Assembly: GCF_035762065.1 (NCBI RefSeq) | Contig: NZ_DASTPW010000021.1 | Span: 35,758-99,757 of the forward strand | Reading direction: 5' to 3' | DNA length: 64,000 bases | DNA from: Methylibium sp035762065 | Lineage (GTDB): Bacteria > Pseudomonadota > Gammaproteobacteria > Burkholderiales > Burkholderiaceae_C | Shown here: one piece after another, positions 9,008-18,022 of the stretch | Numbering within the stretch: the stretch's first letter is position 1 | Layout: the number at the start of each line of letters is the position of its first letter | Program-made: the position numbers and the translations under genes | Notes under the pieces: model-generated | The model's database searches: none | Seen by the model: the letters and a program-made list of their open reading frames with translations, nothing else | What the model was told of the DNA's origin: nothing

Positions 9008-9595
9008 ATGGAGATCCCCGTCAAGCCTCGCCGACGCCCGACCATCTTCGCGGCCGGACTCGCGGCCGCGTTGCTCGCGGCAGGCTGCGCCTCGACCCGC
9101 GAAGCGCCGCCGCCGCTGCTGAAGGACGGCGAGCTCGGCGTGCCGGTGGGCTACAAGACCTGGCCGAAGTTCCTCAGCGCGGTGCAGCGCCCCGATGCGA
9201 AGCAGGTGCGCGAGATCTACATGAACCCGGCCGCCGAGAAGGGCAGCGCCGCGGCGGGCTTCCCGAACGGCACGCTGTTCGTGATGGAGAACTACGCAGC
9301 CAAGGCCAACACCGACGGCACGCTCGCGACCGGCGCCGACGGCAAGCTCGTCAAGGGCGATCTGCTGCGCGTCTTCGTGATGGGCAAGAACCCCGGTTGG
9401 GGCCAGGACGTGCCGGACGGGCTCAAGAACGGCAACTGGATCTACTCGGCCTTCCTCGCCAACGGCGACCGGGCGCCCGACCCGGCGGCCGGCTGCCGGG
9501 CCTGTCACGCGCCGCTGGGCCAGGCGAAGGACTTCGTGCACCGCTACGACGAGCACTTCGCAAGCGTGAAGCCGAAGAGCAGCAGCGGCTACTGA
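9008..9595 (+). CDS. Cytochrome P460-family lipoprotein
   Basis: A 195-residue exported haem protein. The N-terminus carries a lipoprotein signal ending LLAAGC, so it should be anchored in a membrane facing the periplasm. The body contains the P460-type sequence (KTWPKFLSAVQ, REIYMNP, NGTLFVMENY). A single c-type haem site CRACH is near the C-terminus. ATG 9008 has a strong GAGGAGG ribosome-binding site at 8994-9000, which decides the start over the longer frame from 8927. Relatives oxidise hydroxylamine or bind NO; no activity can be assigned from sequence here. Confidence 0.85.
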   Translation: MEIPVKPRRRPTIFAAGLAAALLAAGCASTREAPPPLLKDGELGVPVGYKTWPKFLSAVQRPDAKQVREIYMNPAAEKGSAAAGFPNGTLFVMENYAAKANTDGTLATGADGKLVKGDLLRVFVMGKNPGWGQDVPDGLKNGNWIYSAFLANGDRAPDPAAGCRACHAPLGQAKDFVHRYDEHFASVKPKSSSGY

Positions 9596-9844
9596 AATGC
9601 TGCCGGTCACGCCCCGGGGGCCGACGCCCAGGGGGCCATGGCGTCGTCGCTCGGCGGCTTGGCGATCACGCCCGTCACCGGATGCCGCCGTTCGCCGCTG
9701 AGGCAGCACGCGACTGGCGGCAGCGAACGGATGCGCGTGGCCCCGGGCCATGGCCCGCGCGGATGCGGCTTCGTCCGACAGCGCGCTTCGGCGCCGGCCG
9801 ATGCCGTCGCACGCGGCGCCTGCGGACCATCGCGTCGCGATGCG

Positions 9845-10519
9845 GTGACTCGCATCGACGACTGCCACGCCTCATACCTGCCACGCCGCTTCGCTGCCAT
9901 GGTCGCCGGACTCGTCGCACTCGCTGCCGTCCTCGCTTGCGGCGTTGCCGCGACAGCGGCTCGCGCCGCCGACACGACCGAAGGCGAGGCGAGCGAAGCC
10001 GGCGCGGCCGTGAACCTCGCCGAGCTGCGCCTCCTCGACCCCGGCGCGCTTCGTCTCTCGCTCGAAGGGCGCTCGGGCACGGTGAACGGGCTGCGCCCGC
10101 GGCCGGTGCAGGGTGGCCTTTCCACCTCGCTCGTCGACGTGTCGAACCGCGTCTGGCTGGGCTGGGGGCGCGCCGCGTTCGGCGTCGGCTTCGGCGTGCA
10201 GGCGCTGCAGGTCGAACCGGTGTCGCGGCTGTCGGACGCTGCGGCCTGGCAGCCGAGCCGACCCAGCGTTTCGGTCGGATGGCGCTACCGCGTCACGGGC
10301 AGTTCGCAGCTCTATGCCGCCGCGACGGCCGCGCGCCCGTGGGGCAGCGACGACGAGCTGCCGCGCTACAACGCCAAGGCCGGCGTCGAGTGGAAGGTCG
10401 CGAAGTCGCGCTTCGGCTTCGACGGCGGGCGGCTGGGCGTGCAGCTCGACTCGGGCTACCGGATGTCGATCCGGACCCGCAGCGGCGGCGTGCAGCTGGC
10501 GCTGCGGCGCACGTTCTGA
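9845..10519 (+). CDS. Secreted or outer-membrane protein of unknown function
   Basis: No family recognised. From GTG 9845 the protein is 224 residues with a basic N-region, a hydrophobic core (AAMVAGLVALAAVLACGVAA) and a probable AxA cleavage site before ADTTEG. ATG 9899 is an alternative start inside the leader. The mature part alternates polar and aromatic or aliphatic residues, for example VSVGWRYRVTGSSQLYAAAT and GGVQLALRRTF at the very end. This suggests beta-strands of a small outer-membrane barrel. The 249 nt upstream holds no convincing gene. Confidence 0.6.
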   Translation: MTRIDDCHASYLPRRFAAMVAGLVALAAVLACGVAATAARAADTTEGEASEAGAAVNLAELRLLDPGALRLSLEGRSGTVNGLRPRPVQGGLSTSLVDVSNRVWLGWGRAAFGVGFGVQALQVEPVSRLSDAAAWQPSRPSVSVGWRYRVTGSSQLYAAATAARPWGSDDELPRYNAKAGVEWKVAKSRFGFDGGRLGVQLDSGYRMSIRTRSGGVQLALRRTF

Positions 10520-10571
10520 GCGCTCGGCGCGATCGCGCCGGACGACGCAGCCGCCCACCGGCCTCGCCGCG

Positions 10572-10589
10572 CAGCGGCGCCGGCCGCTG
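10572..10589. terminator. GC-rich hairpin between convergent genes
   Basis: A 7-bp perfect stem (CAGCGGC / GCCGCTG) with a GCCG loop lies in the 98-nt gap between the secreted protein and lolD. It has no T-tract, so termination activity is only a guess. Confidence 0.3.
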
Positions 10590-10617
10590 CCTGCGCGCGC
10601 GACAAACGGCGCACGCC

Positions 10618-11298
10618 TCAGCCGTCGAGCCGCCCGCGGTCGAGCCGCAGCGCGCGGTCGCAGCGCGCCGCGAGCGATTCATCGTGCGTGACGATCACCG
10701 CCGAGCTGCCGTGCGAGCGCGCCAGTTCCAGCAGCAGCGCGAACACCGCGTCGGCGGTGCCGCGATCGAGGTTGCCGGTGGGCTCGTCGGCCAGCACGCA
10801 GGCCGGCCGCGTGACGAGCGCCCGCGCGACCGCGACACGCTGGCGCTCGCCGCCCGACAGCTCCGCCGGCCGGTGCGCGAGCCGCTCGCGCAGCCCCACC
10901 GCCGCGAGCGTTTGCATCGCCTGCTCGCGCGCCGCCGCGCGCTCGACGCGGCGGATCACCAGCGGCATCGCGACGTTGTCGAGCGCGCTGAACTCGGGCA
11001 GCAGGTGGTGGAACTGGTAGATGAAGCCGAGGTGCCGGTTGCGCCAGACGCCCTGCTCGGCCGCGCCGAGCGTCGCGAAATCGCGCTGCATCAGCATCAC
11101 GCGGCCGGTGCTGGGCGCCTCGAGCCCGCCGAGCAGGTGCAGCAGCGTGCTCTTGCCCGAACCCGAGGCGCCGACGATCGCCGCGACCTCGCCGCGCGCG
11201 ATGCGCAGGTTCACGCCCTGCAGCACCGCGACGTCGAGGCCGCCTTCGGTGTAGCGCTTGTGGAGATCGCTGGCGTGCAGCACCAGCGCATCACTCAT
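10618..11298 (-). CDS. lolD: LolD, ATPase of the lipoprotein-releasing ABC transporter
   Basis: A 226-residue ABC ATPase that drives release of mature outer-membrane lipoproteins from the inner membrane to LolA. Walker A GASGSGKST (near residue 41), signature LSGGERQRVAVARAL and Walker B VLADEPTGNLD are all present. The LolD-characteristic region LGFIYQFHHLLPEFSALDN is clear. Its ATG overlaps the end of the permease gene by 8 nt, so translation is coupled. Confidence 0.95.
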   Translation of the reverse strand: MSDALVLHASDLHKRYTEGGLDVAVLQGVNLRIARGEVAAIVGASGSGKSTLLHLLGGLEAPSTGRVMLMQRDFATLGAAEQGVWRNRHLGFIYQFHHLLPEFSALDNVAMPLVIRRVERAAAREQAMQTLAAVGLRERLAHRPAELSGGERQRVAVARALVTRPACVLADEPTGNLDRGTADAVFALLLELARSHGSSAVIVTHDESLAARCDRALRLDRGRLDG

Positions 11299-12568
11299 AG
11301 CGCAGCGCTTGCGCCGGTTGCACGCGGCTCGCGCGCCAGCTCGGGTAGAGCGTCGCGACGAAGGCCAGCACCAGCGAGATCACCGCGATCGGGACGATGT
11401 CGCTCGATTGCGGCTCGCTTGGCATGCGGCTGATCAGGTAGATGCTGCCCGGCAGGAAGCTCGCGTTGAACAGCCGCTCGAGCGCCGGCACGATCACGTC
11501 GATGTTGAAGGCGATCAGGAGGCCGAGCCCCAGGCCGCCGAGCGTGCCGATCACGCCGGCCATCGCGCCTTGCACGATGAAGATGCCCATCACCGAGCGC
11601 GGGCTCGCGCCGAGCGTGCGCAGGATGGCGATGTCGGCCTGCTTGTCGGTCACCGTCATCACCAGCGTGCTCACCAGGTTGAAGGCCGCCACCGCGACGA
11701 TCAGCGTGAGGATGATGAACATCATCCGCTTCTCGATCTGCACCGCGTCGAACCAGTTGCGGTTGGTGCGGGTCCAGTCGCGCACGTCGACCGGCTCGCT
11801 CGCCGCGGTCGGGAGGTTCGCGAACCGCGCGGCGAGTTCGTCGCCGACCTGGCGCGCGTCCTGCGGATCGGCGAGCCGCAGCTGCACGCCGGCCGGGCCT
11901 TCGAGGCGGAACAGCTTCTCGGCATCCTGCAGATGGATCAGCGCGAGGCCGCTGTCGTACTCGTAGTGGCCGGCGCTGAAGGTGCCGAGCACCGTCATCT
12001 GCTTCATGCGCGGCACCACGCCGGTGGGCGTGACCTGGCCGTTCGGCGCGATCAGCGTGATCGCATCGCCGCTGCGCACGCCGAGCGAGCGCGCGAGTTC
12101 GCTGCCGAGCACGATGCCCCAGGCGCCGGGCCGGAGCTGGGTGAACACGCCGTCCTTCAGCTCGGCCGCGAGCGGCGTGACCTTCGGCTCCTCGGCCGGA
12201 TCGATGCCGCGCACGATCGCGCCGCGCATCGCGTCGCCGCGGGCGACCAGCACCTGCGTCGCGATGAAGGGCGCGGCGCCGCGCACCTGCGGATGCTGCG
12301 CGGCCTCGGCCGCGACCGCGCGCCAGTCGCCCAGCGCCTCGCCGCGGCCCTGCACCAGCTCGACGTGCGCGACCACGCTCAGCATCCGGTCGCGCACCTC
12401 CTTCTGGAAGCCGTTCATCACGCTCAGCACGATGATCAGCGCGGCCACGCCCAGCGCGATGCCGAGCATCGACACGCCCGAGATGAACGAGATGAACGCG
12501 TTGCGCCGGCCGCCGCGGCCGGCGCGGGTGTAGCGCCAGCCGACCTGGAGTTCGTAGGGGAGCGACAT
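11291..12568 (-). CDS. lolC: LolC/LolE-family lipoprotein-releasing permease
   Basis: Inner-membrane subunit (425 aa) with one N-terminal helix (FISFISGVSMLGIALGVAAL), a large periplasmic domain and three C-terminal helices in FtsX arrangement. MSVNGFQKEVRDRML-like sequence follows the first helix, as in LolC/E. Only one permease gene is present, so the complex may be a homodimer (LolF-like) or a second permease lies elsewhere. ATG 12568 gives the expected N-terminus (SLPYELQVGWRYTRA). It is divergent from the recJ-linked gene with 41 nt between starts. Confidence 0.92.
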   Translation of the reverse strand: MSLPYELQVGWRYTRAGRGGRRNAFISFISGVSMLGIALGVAALIIVLSVMNGFQKEVRDRMLSVVAHVELVQGRGEALGDWRAVAAEAAQHPQVRGAAPFIATQVLVARGDAMRGAIVRGIDPAEEPKVTPLAAELKDGVFTQLRPGAWGIVLGSELARSLGVRSGDAITLIAPNGQVTPTGVVPRMKQMTVLGTFSAGHYEYDSGLALIHLQDAEKLFRLEGPAGVQLRLADPQDARQVGDELAARFANLPTAASEPVDVRDWTRTNRNWFDAVQIEKRMMFIILTLIVAVAAFNLVSTLVMTVTDKQADIAILRTLGASPRSVMGIFIVQGAMAGVIGTLGGLGLGLLIAFNIDVIVPALERLFNASFLPGSIYLISRMPSEPQSSDIVPIAVISLVLAFVATLYPSWRASRVQPAQALRYE

Positions 12569-12609
12569 GGGCCGCGATGATGCCAGCGGGCTTCCGATAA
12601 TCGCGGCCC

Positions 12610-13557
12610 ATGCACTTGCTGATCCCGCACGCCGCCTCGCTTTCCGAGGCCGGCCAGGCCGCCTGGGCCGAGCTCGCGCTGCCTCACCTCGAAGCCTTGC
12701 TGCGCCGCCTGGAGACCGCATCGCGCTGGGAAGGCGACGAGTACCGGCTGTCGATGCCGCACGAGCGGGTGCTCGGCCTCGCGCTCGGCTGGGTCGGCGA
12801 GGACGGCACGCTGCCCTGGGCCGCGCGCTCGGCGGCGATGGACGGCGTCAACGTCGATCGCAGCCGAAAGGCCTGGGGGCTGATCAGCCCGGTGCACTGG
12901 CAGGTGGGCCGGGAGCACCTGACGATGGGCGACCCGGACGACCTCGAGCTCGATCCCGACGAGTCGCGCGCCTTCTTCGAGGCGGTGCAGCACCTGTTTC
13001 GCGAACAAGGCTGGGTCTTCGTGTGGCGCGCGCCGACGCGCTGGTACGTGCAGCATGAATCGCTCGCCGGCGTGCCGACCGCCTCGCTCGACCGCGTGAT
13101 CGGCCGCAACCCCGATCTGTGGATGCCCGACCACCCGGCCGCACGCGCGGTGAAGCGGCTGCAGAGCGAGGTGCAGATGCTGCTGCACACGCATCCGCGG
13201 AACGCGGCGCGCGAGGCGGCCGGCAAGCTCGCGCTGAACAGCTTCTGGCTCAGCGGCTGCGGCCTGCCGCAGCTCGACCGCGGCGATCCGCCGCGGCTGC
13301 TGGAGGCGCTGCGCGCACCCGCGCTGCGCGGCGACTGGCTCGCGTGGCGCGAGGCCTGGCGCGAGCTCGACGCCGGCCCGCTGCGCGAGGCGCTCGCGGC
13401 CGACAAGCGCGGCGAGCCGGTCAAGCTGACCTTGTGCGGCGAACGCCACGCGCTCGGGCTGCGCAGCCGCGCGCCGGGCTTCGGCGCGCGGCTCGCGTCG
13501 ATGACGCAGCGCTGGCGCGACGACCGCAGCGTCGCCGCCGCGCTCGCGACGCTGTGA
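12610..13557 (+). CDS. Conserved protein of unknown function upstream of recJ
   Basis: A 315-residue cytoplasmic protein that I do not assign to an enzyme family with confidence. Similar genes beside recJ in beta-proteobacteria are sometimes labelled phosphoglycerate-mutase-like. It is rich in tryptophan (ISPVHWQVGREHLTM, FVWRAPTRWYVQHESL) and has a conserved-looking block LALNSFWLSGCGLPQ near residue 215. No signal peptide or membrane segment is seen. There is no Shine-Dalgarno, but GATAAT ends 8 nt before the ATG. recJ begins at or just after its stop, so the two form one transcript. Confidence 0.8.
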   Translation: MHLLIPHAASLSEAGQAAWAELALPHLEALLRRLETASRWEGDEYRLSMPHERVLGLALGWVGEDGTLPWAARSAAMDGVNVDRSRKAWGLISPVHWQVGREHLTMGDPDDLELDPDESRAFFEAVQHLFREQGWVFVWRAPTRWYVQHESLAGVPTASLDRVIGRNPDLWMPDHPAARAVKRLQSEVQMLLHTHPRNAAREAAGKLALNSFWLSGCGLPQLDRGDPPRLLEALRAPALRGDWLAWREAWRELDAGPLREALAADKRGEPVKLTLCGERHALGLRSRAPGFGARLASMTQRWRDDRSVAAALATL

Positions 13558-13562
13558 GCGCG

Positions 13563-15314
13563 ATGCGGATCACCGTCCGCGACGTGCCGCCGCGCACGGT
13601 GTGGGCGCTCGAGCAGGCCGGCGTGCATCCGCTGCTCGCGCGGCTGTTCGCCGCGCGCGGCATCACGACGGCCGACGACCTGGACGACGGCTTCGCGCGG
13701 CTGCTTCCGCCTTCGCAGCTGCTCGGCGCCGAGGCCGCGGCGCGGCTGCTGGCCGATGCGATCGAGCAGCACCGGCCGATCGTCGTGGTCGCCGACTACG
13801 ACTGCGACGGCGCGACCGCCTGCGCGGTCGCGCTGCGCGGGCTGGCGCGGCTCGGCGCGGCGGAGCACAGGCTCGCCTACGTCGTCCCAGACCGCCGACG
13901 CCACGGCTACGGGCTGACGCCGGCGATCGTCGACCTGGCCGGTGAGGCCGCCGGGCCGTCGGCGCTGCTGGTCACGGTCGACAACGGCATCGCGAGCCTG
14001 GAGGGCGTCGCGCACGCGAAGGCGCGCGGCTTCTCGGTGCTGGTGACCGACCACCACCTGCCGGCGCTGCACGACGGCGCGGTGCGGCTGCCGGCGGCCG
14101 ACGTGATCGTCAATCCGAACCAGCCGGGCTGCGGCTTCGCGAGCAAGTCGCTGGCGGGCGTCGGTGTGATGTTCTACGTGCTGCTCGCGCTGCGCGCCGA
14201 GTTGCGCGCGCGCGGGCGCTTCGAGGCGCAGCACCAGCCGCGGCTCGATGCCTTGCTCGACCTCGTCGCGCTCGGCACCGTGGCCGACGTGGTGCGGCTC
14301 GACGCGAACAACCGGCGCCTGGTCGCGCAGGGGCTCAAGCGCATCCGCAGCGGGCGCATGCATGCGGGCGTCGCGGCGCTGTTCGCGGCCGCGGGTCGCG
14401 AGACGGCGCGCGCCTCGGCCTTCGACTTCGGCTTCGCGGTCGGCCCCCGGCTGAACGCGGCCGGGCGGATGGAGAACATGCGCCTGGGCATCGAATGCCT
14501 GCTGACCGACGACCTGCAGCGCGCACGCGAACTCGCTTCGCAGCTCGACGGCATCAACCGCGAGCGCCGCGAAGTCGAGACCGGCATGCGCGATCAGGCC
14601 GAGGCGATGCTCGCGCGGCTGGGCGGCCACGAGGCCGCGGCGCCGAACGCCGTTGCGCTCTACGACCCGGCGTTCCACGAAGGCGTCGTCGGCATCGTCG
14701 CCGCACGGGTGAAGGACCGGTTGCACCGGCCGACCTTCGTATTCGCGCGCGGGCGTGACGGGCTGCTGAAGGGCTCGGGCCGCTCGATCGCCGGCTTTCA
14801 TCTGCGCGACGCGCTCGACCTGGTGAGCAAGCGCCATCCGGATCTGCTGCATCGCTTCGGCGGCCATGCGATGGCGGCCGGCGCGACGCTGGCCGAAGCC
14901 GACTTCGCGCGCTTCGCCGCCGCCTTCGAGGCGGTGGCCGGCGAATGGCTCGATGCCGCAACGCTGGCGCGCCGGCTCGCGACCGACGGCGCGCTCGACG
15001 CGCAATGGTTCGACGCCGCGACGGTGCACGCGCTCGACCGCGAGGTCTGGGGCCAGGCCTTCGACGCACCGCTGTTCTGCGACGACTTCGAGGTGCTGAG
15101 CCAGCGACTCGTCGGCGACCCGGCGAAGGGCCAGCACCTGAAGCTCGGGCTGCGGCATGCGGGCCCCGCGTGTGCCGAGCAGACGCGCGATGCGATCTGG
15201 TTCGGTCGCCAGGAGCCGGTGCCCGATCGCGCGCGGCTCGCCTTCCGCCTCGCGGTCGATGCGTGGCAGGGCCGCGAGCGGGTGCAGGTGATCGTGCAGG
15301 CGCTCGCGGAGTGA
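13563..15314 (+). CDS. recJ: RecJ single-strand DNA 5'-3' exonuclease
   Basis: A 583-residue DHH-family exonuclease of recombination and mismatch or base-excision repair, near the usual length. DHH motif I appears as VVADYDCDGATACAVAL (near residue 75), motif III-IV as LLVTVDNGIASLEG and LVTDHHLP, and the DHHA1 domain later (GSGRSIAGFHLRDAL, HRFGGHAMAAGATL). ATG 13563 is chosen. A GTG at 13554 overlaps the upstream stop (GTGA) and would add three residues, giving the same coupling seen elsewhere in this window. Confidence 0.96.
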   Translation: MRITVRDVPPRTVWALEQAGVHPLLARLFAARGITTADDLDDGFARLLPPSQLLGAEAAARLLADAIEQHRPIVVVADYDCDGATACAVALRGLARLGAAEHRLAYVVPDRRRHGYGLTPAIVDLAGEAAGPSALLVTVDNGIASLEGVAHAKARGFSVLVTDHHLPALHDGAVRLPAADVIVNPNQPGCGFASKSLAGVGVMFYVLLALRAELRARGRFEAQHQPRLDALLDLVALGTVADVVRLDANNRRLVAQGLKRIRSGRMHAGVAALFAAAGRETARASAFDFGFAVGPRLNAAGRMENMRLGIECLLTDDLQRARELASQLDGINRERREVETGMRDQAEAMLARLGGHEAAAPNAVALYDPAFHEGVVGIVAARVKDRLHRPTFVFARGRDGLLKGSGRSIAGFHLRDALDLVSKRHPDLLHRFGGHAMAAGATLAEADFARFAAAFEAVAGEWLDAATLARRLATDGALDAQWFDAATVHALDREVWGQAFDAPLFCDDFEVLSQRLVGDPAKGQHLKLGLRHAGPACAEQTRDAIWFGRQEPVPDRARLAFRLAVDAWQGRERVQVIVQALAE

Positions 15315-15426
15315 CGCCGCCCCCCGCCGGGCGCCGCGCCGGCCGCCGCGGCCGCGGGTTGCATCCGGTTGCCGCGCCGCGGCCTTCGGGGGTTCAGACT
15401 GCGACCGCTTCGCCAAGGAGATGTCG

Positions 15427-16758
15427 ATGAACGCGAGCCCCGAACCTCGATCCGGCAGGCGCACGGCCGAGCGCCGGCTGCGCTGGCTGGCGCTGTGCGC
15501 GGCAGGCCTGGCCGCCTCCTGCGGTGGCGGCGGCGATGCCGCGGCGCCTGCGCCAGCGCCGGTCGCCGGCGCGCCCTCGCCGGCCCCCGGGCCGGCGGCG
15601 GCGCCGAGCCCGTCGCCGTCCCCGCCGGCGCAGGCGCCGAGCGCGCCGACGGCCGTCGCGACCGTCGCCTCCGGGCTCGACCACCCCTGGGGCCTCGCCT
15701 TCCTGCCCGATGGCCGCTTCCTCGTCACCGAGCGCGCGGGCCGGCTGCGCCTTATCTCCACGAGCGGCGGCTTGACGACGATCAGCGGCCTGCCGGCCGT
15801 GCAGGCCACCGGCCAGGGCGGGCTGCTCGACATCGCGCTCGACCCGGCCTTCGCGAGCAACCAGCGCATCTACTGGAGCTACAACGAGGCGGGCAGCGGC
15901 GCCGAGGCCGGCCGCAACGGGCTCGCGGTCGCGCGCGGCGTGCTCGACCTCGCCAGCGCGAGCGTCGGCAACGTGCAGGTGATCCTGCGGCAGACGCCCA
16001 AGGTCGCCGGCAGCAGCGGCCACTTCGGCGGCCGCATCGCCTTCGGCCGCGACGGCCACCTGTTCGTGACCATGGGTGACCGGCAGAACGACAGCGAGCG
16101 CGGCTACGCGCAGGACCTGTCGCGCGGCCACGGCAAGGTCGCGCGCATCCACGCCGACGGCACGATCCCGGCCGACAACCCTTTCGTCGCGACGGCGGGC
16201 GCGCGCAGCGACATCTGGAGCTACGGCCATCGCAACCCGCAGGGCGCGGCGGTGCATCCGGCGACCGGCGAGCTGTGGTCGGTCGAGCACGGCCCGCAGG
16301 GAGGCGACGAGTTGAACGTGGTGCGTGCCGGCCGCAACTTCGGCTGGCCGCTGATCAGCCACGGCTGCGAGTACGGCGCGACGCCGGCCGACCGCTGCAC
16401 GCCCGTGGGCGGCGCCACGTCGGCGCCCGCGATGGAACAGCCGCTCGCCCACTGGGTGCCCTACTCGACCGCGCCGAGCGGCCTGATGTTCTACACGGGC
16501 AGCCGCTTCGGCGCGTGGACCGGCAAGCTGTTCGCCGGTGCGCTCTCGGGACGGACCCTCTGGCGCTTCGACATCGACAACGGCGGCAGCATCGCCTGCA
16601 CGCCACCCGGCGGCCAGGCGCCGAGCAACTGCTCGGAGGTGCCGCTGGTGAAGAACCTGAACCTGCGCATCCGCGACGTGCGGCAAGGCCCGCAGGGCCA
16701 TGTCTTCCTGCTGACCGACCAGGGCGGCAACGCCGACCGGCTGCTGCGCCTGGACTGA
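15427..16758 (+). CDS. PQQ-type soluble aldose/sugar dehydrogenase, lipoprotein form
   Basis: A 443-residue six-bladed beta-propeller oxidoreductase of the YliI/Asd group, oxidising sugars with PQQ. Propeller hallmarks are HPWGLAFLPDG, GQGGLLDIALD, DIWSYGHRNPQG, EHGPQGGDELN, and NFGWPLISHG. The N-terminus has a lipoprotein signal (LCAAGLAASC) followed by a long proline/alanine linker (residues about 35-75). ATG 15427 is preferred over ATG 15421, because AAGGAG at 15415-15420 would directly abut the earlier codon. A paralogue follows 51 nt downstream. Neighbouring PQQ synthesis genes are absent. Confidence 0.88.
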   Translation: MNASPEPRSGRRTAERRLRWLALCAAGLAASCGGGGDAAAPAPAPVAGAPSPAPGPAAAPSPSPSPPAQAPSAPTAVATVASGLDHPWGLAFLPDGRFLVTERAGRLRLISTSGGLTTISGLPAVQATGQGGLLDIALDPAFASNQRIYWSYNEAGSGAEAGRNGLAVARGVLDLASASVGNVQVILRQTPKVAGSSGHFGGRIAFGRDGHLFVTMGDRQNDSERGYAQDLSRGHGKVARIHADGTIPADNPFVATAGARSDIWSYGHRNPQGAAVHPATGELWSVEHGPQGGDELNVVRAGRNFGWPLISHGCEYGATPADRCTPVGGATSAPAMEQPLAHWVPYSTAPSGLMFYTGSRFGAWTGKLFAGALSGRTLWRFDIDNGGSIACTPPGGQAPSNCSEVPLVKNLNLRIRDVRQGPQGHVFLLTDQGGNADRLLRLD

Positions 16759-16809
16759 GCCCGGCCGACTGCGCCACAGGCCTATGGCGCGCGGCCTACA
16801 TTGCGGCCG

Positions 16810-17967
16810 ATGCACCCGACCACGCCGTTCGACCCGACCCGCCGCCTCTTCGTCGCCACCGGCCTGCTCGCCGCCGGCGGCGCCGCGTTCGCCCAGAGCA
16901 GCACGCCGCTGCGCACCACCGTCGTCGCACGCGGGCTCGAGGCGCCCTGGGCGCTCGCCTTCCTGCCCGGCTTCGAGGCGAACTCCGCCGATGCGGGCCG
17001 CATGCTCGTCACCGAGAAGGCCGGCCGGCTGCGGCTGGTGACGCGCGACGGCCGCATCTCGAAGCCGATCGGGGGCGTGCCGGCGGTCGTCGCCCGCGGC
17101 CAGGGCGGCCTGCTCGACGTGGCGCTGCACCCCGACTTCGAGCGCAACCGCTTCGTCTACCTGAGCTTCAGCGAGCCTGCCGCGCAGGGCCAGCGCGGCA
17201 ACAGCACGGCAGTGGCGCGCGCGAGGCTCGACGCCGACGCGGCGACGCTCGGCGAGGTGCAGATCGTCTTCCGGCAGCAGCCGAAGTTCGAGTCGAGCGC
17301 GCACTTCGGCTCGCGCATGGTGTTCGCGAAGGACGGCACGCTGTTCGTCACCCTCGGCGACCGCTTCACCCGCCGCGACGACGCGCAGACGCTCGGCACC
17401 CACCACGGCAAGGTCGTGCGCATCACCGACAGCGGCGGCGTGCCGCCCGACAACCCCTTCGTCGGCAAGCCCGGCGCGCTGCCCGAGATCTGGAGCTACG
17501 GCCACCGCAACGTGCAGGGCGCCGCGCTGCACCCGACGACCGGCGAGCTGTGGACCCACGAGCACGGCCCGCAAGGCGGCGACGAACTCAACATCGCGCG
17601 CGCCGGGCGCAACCACGGCTGGCCGGTGGTCACGCGCGGCCGCGAGTACGTCACCGGCCTCAAGATCGGCGAAGGCGAAACCCGCGGCGACGTCGAGCCG
17701 GCGCTCGCCACCTGGGTGCCGTCGATCGCGCCTTGCGGCATGGCCTTCGTCACCACCGACCGGCATCCGGCCTGGCGCGGCCAGTTGCTGATCGGCGCCC
17801 TGAAGGCTCAGCAGCTGCTGCGGCTTGAACTCGACGGCAACCGCGTCGTGCGCGAGCACCGCCATGCAGTCGACGCGCGCGTGCGCGACGTGCGCCAGGG
17901 CCCCGACGGCCATCTCTACCTGCTGACCGACGAGGACGAGGGCCGGGTGCTGCGCATCGACGGCTGA
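16810..17967 (+). CDS. PQQ-type soluble aldose/sugar dehydrogenase, second copy
   Basis: A 385-residue paralogue of the preceding gene with the same propeller motifs (GLEAPWALAFLPG, GQGGLLDVALHPDF, EIWSYGHRNVQGAALHP, EHGPQGGDELNIARAGRNHG). The leader differs: RRLFVATGLLAAGGAAFA looks like a Tat or Sec signal with cleavage after AFA, giving a free periplasmic enzyme. A Tat route would suit export of a folded cofactor enzyme. The start at ATG 16810 lacks a Shine-Dalgarno. TACATT ends 7 nt upstream. Tandem duplication with divergent anchoring is inferred. Confidence 0.88.
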   Translation: MHPTTPFDPTRRLFVATGLLAAGGAAFAQSSTPLRTTVVARGLEAPWALAFLPGFEANSADAGRMLVTEKAGRLRLVTRDGRISKPIGGVPAVVARGQGGLLDVALHPDFERNRFVYLSFSEPAAQGQRGNSTAVARARLDADAATLGEVQIVFRQQPKFESSAHFGSRMVFAKDGTLFVTLGDRFTRRDDAQTLGTHHGKVVRITDSGGVPPDNPFVGKPGALPEIWSYGHRNVQGAALHPTTGELWTHEHGPQGGDELNIARAGRNHGWPVVTRGREYVTGLKIGEGETRGDVEPALATWVPSIAPCGMAFVTTDRHPAWRGQLLIGALKAQQLLRLELDGNRVVREHRHAVDARVRDVRQGPDGHLYLLTDEDEGRVLRIDG

Positions 17968-18022
17968 AGCGCCGTCGCCCCGCGGGCAGCGCGGCCTCGG
18001 AGCGGCTCGGATAATCCGGGCC

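Noticed and set aside
12684..15869. Long minus-strand frame opposite recJ
   Set aside because: Shadow of recJ and its neighbour; no ribosome-binding site or recognisable motif.
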